NCBI GenBank assembly: GCA_017456145.1
Contig: JAFTJZ010000006.1
Location: 29,781-93,780, forward strand
Length of the DNA stretch: 64,000 bases
Direction of reading: 5' to 3'
Source: Clostridia bacterium
Lineage (GTDB): Bacteria > Bacillota > Clostridia > Oscillospirales > CAG-272
Under the pieces are notes generated by a model, which had not been told where the DNA came from, did not search any database, and saw nothing but the letters and a program-made list of their open reading frames with translations. Position 1 is the stretch's first letter. Every line of letters starts with the position of its first letter. Made by a program: the position numbers and the translations under genes. Positions 60,362-64,000 of the stretch are shown here, piece after piece.

Positions 60362-62029
60362 ATGCTTTTATCCGGTGCTGACATTCTGGTCAGAACATTG
60401 ATCGAGCAGGGATGTAAGACCATCTTCGGTTATCCGGGCGGTCAGATCATCCATGTTTACGATTCTCTTTATAAATATCAGGACGAGATCACCCACATTC
60501 TCACCGCTCATGAGCAGGGCGCGGCACACGCTGCCGACGGGTATGCAAGAGCAACGGGTGAGGTTGGTGTCGTCTTTGCAACATCCGGTCCCGGTGCGAC
60601 CAATCTGGTCACGGGTATCGCCACGGCGTATCTGGACTCCGTTCCCATGATCGCCATTACGGGAAACGTCCCGGGCGCACAGATCGGTACGGACTCCTTC
60701 CAGGAGATCGACATCACGGGTATCACGCTGCCGATTACCAAGCACAACTACTTTGTCAGCTCGGTCGAACAGCTCGCCGATACCATTCGTGAGGCTTACG
60801 TACTGGCAAGCTCGGGCAGACCGGGGCCCGTTTTGATTGACATCCCCAAAAACGTGCAGATCGCCAAGTGCGAATATGAGCCGATGCCTCCCGTACAAAA
60901 GGAGGAAAAATATGCGGCCAAGGATATTCGTATCACCGAGGCGGCGGCGTGTATCAACGGCTGTGAGCGTCCCTTCATCTATTTCGGCGGCGGCTTGACG
61001 GTCTCCGACGCGGCTGAGGAAATGCTCAAACTGGCAGAGATCATCGACGCTCCCGTAGGCTGCTCGATGATGGGCCTTTCCGGTGTGCCCACCGACCATC
61101 CCCGTTTCCTCGGAATGCAGGGAATGCACGGGCACTACGCCTCCTCTATGGCGATGCATCATGCCGATTGTATTATTGCATTGGGTGTTCGCTTTAACGA
61201 TCGTGTGACGGGTAACCGCGCTAAGTTTGCCGTGGGTGCCAAGATCGTACATATTGATGTTGACGGTGCAGAGCTTTGCAAAACAGTCACCGCTACACAC
61301 GGACTTCGCGGCGATCTCAAGCTGACGCTGCAAAAGCTGCTCCCGCTGATCCGTAAGGTCGAGCGTCCCGCATGGCAGGAAACCATCAATCGGTTCCGCA
61401 CGGAAGAGGATGCGACACTGGATCACCGAGAGGGCATGACCCCCCGCAATGTGCTGCTGACGCTCAACAAGCACCTCGGAGAAAACACTCCCGTGGCGAC
61501 CGACGTCGGCCAGCATCAGATGTGGGCAGCACAGACGGTCAAATTCTGCAAAAACCGCAGATTCATCTCCAGTGGCGGCCTTGGTACCATGGGCTTTGGT
61601 CTGGGTGCTGCGATCGGTGCACAGATGGGTACGGGTGAGAGAACCGTGCTGGTCACGGGTGACGGCAGCTTTGGTATGTGTCTGAACGAAATGGCGACTG
61701 CTGTGACCAACAAGACCCCCGTGGTCATTCTGCTGCTTAACAACGGCGTGCTCGGTATGGTGCGCCAGTGGCAAAACCTGTTCTTTGATAAGCATTTCTC
61801 CCAGACGGTACTGGATCGCAAGACCGATTTTGTCGCGCTTGCCCGTGCCTTCGGTGCGGACGGTGTGACTGTCACGACGCCTGAGGCGTTGGACAAGGCG
61901 TTGGATGTTGCGTTCAAGACCGATGGCCCGTATTTGGTAGAGTGCATCATCGACAAGGACGAATTTGTCCTTCCCATGCTGCCGCCGGGCGGTTCGATGG
62001 ACGATATTATTGTAAAGGTGGGTGACTGA
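60362..62029 (+). CDS. ilvB: Acetolactate synthase, large (catalytic) subunit
   Basis: IlvB uses ThDP to make acetolactate or acetohydroxybutyrate. The 555-residue protein has the catalytic Glu in HEQGAAHAADGYARATG, ATSGPGATNLVTGIATAYLD, the FAD-region VGCSMMGLSGVPTDHP and the ThDP motif VTGDGSFGMCLNEMATAV ending NNGVLGMVRQWQ. AAAAGGAGGAATTTCT precedes the start. ilvN begins one base after its stop. Confidence 0.96.
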   Translation: MLLSGADILVRTLIEQGCKTIFGYPGGQIIHVYDSLYKYQDEITHILTAHEQGAAHAADGYARATGEVGVVFATSGPGATNLVTGIATAYLDSVPMIAITGNVPGAQIGTDSFQEIDITGITLPITKHNYFVSSVEQLADTIREAYVLASSGRPGPVLIDIPKNVQIAKCEYEPMPPVQKEEKYAAKDIRITEAAACINGCERPFIYFGGGLTVSDAAEEMLKLAEIIDAPVGCSMMGLSGVPTDHPRFLGMQGMHGHYASSMAMHHADCIIALGVRFNDRVTGNRAKFAVGAKIVHIDVDGAELCKTVTATHGLRGDLKLTLQKLLPLIRKVERPAWQETINRFRTEEDATLDHREGMTPRNVLLTLNKHLGENTPVATDVGQHQMWAAQTVKFCKNRRFISSGGLGTMGFGLGAAIGAQMGTGERTVLVTGDGSFGMCLNEMATAVTNKTPVVILLLNNGVLGMVRQWQNLFFDKHFSQTVLDRKTDFVALARAFGADGVTVTTPEALDKALDVAFKTDGPYLVECIIDKDEFVLPMLPPGGSMDDIIVKVGD

Positions 62030-62030
62030 T

Positions 62031-62537
62031 ATGGATCGATTTTTGATTGCCGTTCTGGTTCGTAACCAACTGGGCGTTCTGAACCGAGTGACCAGTATGT
62101 TCCGCCGCAGACAGTTTAATATTTCCAGCCTGACCGTGAGTGAGGCGGAGTCCTCCGCGTATTCCCGCATCACGCTGCAGACCGACGGTGAGGAGAGTGC
62201 CAAGGAGCAGCTGATCAACCAGCTCTACAAGCTCCCCGACGTCGTTTCGATCAAGGAGCTGAACGAGCGCGACTCTGTCAGCCGTGAGCTGCTGCTCATC
62301 AAGATCAAAAACGATGCGACAACACGCGCCGATATGTGTGCTGCTGCCGACGCTTTCCATGCTAAGGTGCTGGATTATACCAAGGATTCCGTGGTTTATC
62401 AGCTGACCGACGAGAGCCGTCGTATTGACGACTTTATTGAGCTGATGCGTGATTTTGAAATCGTCGAGATCTGTCGTACGGGCATCGTTGCACTGGAGCG
62501 AGGCGAGAATAACATCCGCAAGGTCAATTATCTTTGA
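62031..62537 (+). CDS. ilvN: Acetolactate synthase, small (regulatory) subunit
   Basis: This 168-residue protein has an N-terminal ACT domain (AVLVRNQLGVLNRVTSMFRRRQFNISSLTV) and a second C-terminal ALS-SS domain (RELLLIKI, then FEIVEICRTGIVALERG). It activates IlvB and conveys valine feedback. AAAGGTGGGTGACTGAT is the ribosome binding site within the ilvB end. Confidence 0.94.
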   Translation: MDRFLIAVLVRNQLGVLNRVTSMFRRRQFNISSLTVSEAESSAYSRITLQTDGEESAKEQLINQLYKLPDVVSIKELNERDSVSRELLLIKIKNDATTRADMCAAADAFHAKVLDYTKDSVVYQLTDESRRIDDFIELMRDFEIVEICRTGIVALERGENNIRKVNYL

Positions 62538-62561
62538 TTCCCAAATTTCAAATATTTATAA

Positions 62562-63608
<1,047 letters not shown>

Positions 63609-63632
63609 TCAAAGAATGATGAAGTGCGGGGA

Positions 63633-63900
63633 TTTTGGGGCGCTGCCCCAAGCCCCGCATAAGAAACTTTTGGGGCGCTGCCCCAAGCCCCGCTTAAGAA
63701 CCCTTTTGAAAAAGGGTTCTTAAGAATCTCCTAAAACTTTGGATCAGGGGTAAAATATTTTTTATAAAAGTTTTTGGGATTCCAAAACCCTTTTTTCAAA
63801 AAGGTTTCTGGTCGCCGAAGGCATTCATAAGAGAAGAAACTGTGGGCGCTGCCCCAAGCCCCGCGCTCCGCGTGGTCAGACCCTTTTTGAAAAAAGGGTC
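63633..63900. repeat. Post-operon repeat cluster with tandem GC-rich unit and terminator hairpins
   Basis: A ~33-base unit with TTTTGGGGCGCTGCCCC and AAGCCCCGC is repeated with a 35-base period (63633 and 63668). A 15-bp perfect hairpin follows: CTTAAGAACCCTTTT (63693-63707) with AAAAGGGTTCTTAAG (63710-63724), likely the ilv-leu terminator. Further on lie AACC/GGTT arms around T/A tracts (~63785-63806), another GGGCGCTGCCCC copy (~63843) and GACCCTTTTT/AAAAAGGGTC (63879-63900). No gene is credible here. Confidence 0.65.
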
Positions 63901-63939
63901 CGACACCCCCCAAAACATTAACCAACAAGTGTTTTTCTA

Positions 63940-64000
63940 CCCTCACCCGGAAATGCAAACAAATCGTTTACACAGTGGGTTCTGTGAGTGGGGAAAGTCC
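63940..64000 (+). ncRNA. rnpB: Probable RNase P RNA, 5' end (truncated by window)
   Basis: CACAG (63971-63975) and CTGTG (63982-63986) form a short hairpin, followed by AGTG and GGAAAGTCC (63992-64000). GGAAAGUCC after a P3-like hairpin is the first universally conserved region of bacterial RNase P RNA. AACAAATCG just upstream resembles the P2-side sequence before P3. The exact 5' end and most of the RNA cannot be judged, since the window stops inside the conserved element. Confidence 0.6.

Noticed and set aside
60368-62218. A 616-codon minus-strand frame opposite ilvB and ilvN
   Set aside because: Same antisense effect of codon bias; no ribosome binding site or family resemblance.
63731-63958. 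A 75-codon minus-strand frame after ilvC
   Set aside because: It runs through palindromic repeats and would overlap the probable rnpB 5' end; product is low-complexity Lys/Phe/Gly.

Overview
Origin. The window looks like a chromosomal segment of a Gram-positive, probably anaerobic member of the Clostridia (Firmicutes), perhaps a gut Oscillospirales-type lineage. The signs are spoVG, hprK, a T-box leader, the holB-ricT-yabB-like order known from Bacillus, endonuclease-type MutL, 2[4Fe-4S] ferredoxin, many lipobox proteins, and sigma-A promoters (TTGACA-17-TATAAT) with AAAGGAG-type ribosome binding sites. Nothing seen points to a phage, IS element, CRISPR array or recent island; this is core genome with small accessory metabolic genes. 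The lineage call is inference from gene content.

Layout. 1-10 kb: mutS (5' end outside the window), mutL, tgt, a HAD phosphatase, tldD/tldE, a Nudix hydrolase and a lipoprotein. 10-24.6 kb: intracellular glycosidases (GH172-type, GH38, a GH63-like alpha/alpha barrel), a membrane protein, an anchored two-domain surface protein with a small partner, hprK, three small coupled unknown genes, a PrsA/SurA-like lipoprotein, a lipid kinase and a phosphodiesterase. 24.7-35.6 kb: spoVG, murC, GH78 rhamnosidase, holB-ricT-ferredoxin-methyltransferase, a TtcA-like enzyme and a cation/proton antiporter. 35.7-44.2 kb: pgk, tpiA, an MFS transporter, a deoxyribosyltransferase-like protein, an HTH-TPR regulator, and a thiol-redox operon (trxA-trxB-ccdA-tlpA-GNAT). 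44.3-53.7 kb: an orphan solute-binding lipoprotein with a PHP-domain protein, tRNA-Ser(GCT), lipoproteins, a flavin-reductase-like protein, GH2 and an SDR. 53.8-63.6 kb: a T-box-controlled branched-chain amino-acid operon ilvA-ridA-leuA-leuC-leuD-leuB-ilvB-ilvN-ilvC. The last ~60 bases look like the 5' end of RNase P RNA.

How the parts work together. The ilv-leu operon takes threonine and pyruvate towards isoleucine, valine and leucine, with RidA placed next to the enamine-producing IlvA; ilvD and ilvE are not in the window. Trx/TrxB/CcdA/TlpA form a chain carrying electrons from NADPH to extracytoplasmic thiols. The glycosidases lack signal peptides, so they should act on imported oligosaccharides.

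The most unusual signal is not a protein. Gaps between operons are packed with inverted repeats: perfect hairpins with an AAAAAA/TTTTTT apex, GGGGC-GCT-GCCCC hairpins, several elements that fold as an outer stem enclosing two or more hairpins, and a two-hairpin module present three times in 5.4 kb, each time between convergent genes. Other notable points are a terminator whose loop is the -35 box of the next promoter, a promoter followed at once by a terminator-like hairpin ahead of the antiporter gene, and tRNA-derived inverted repeats downstream of tRNA-Ser. All structures were read by eye; no folding, search or alignment program was run.
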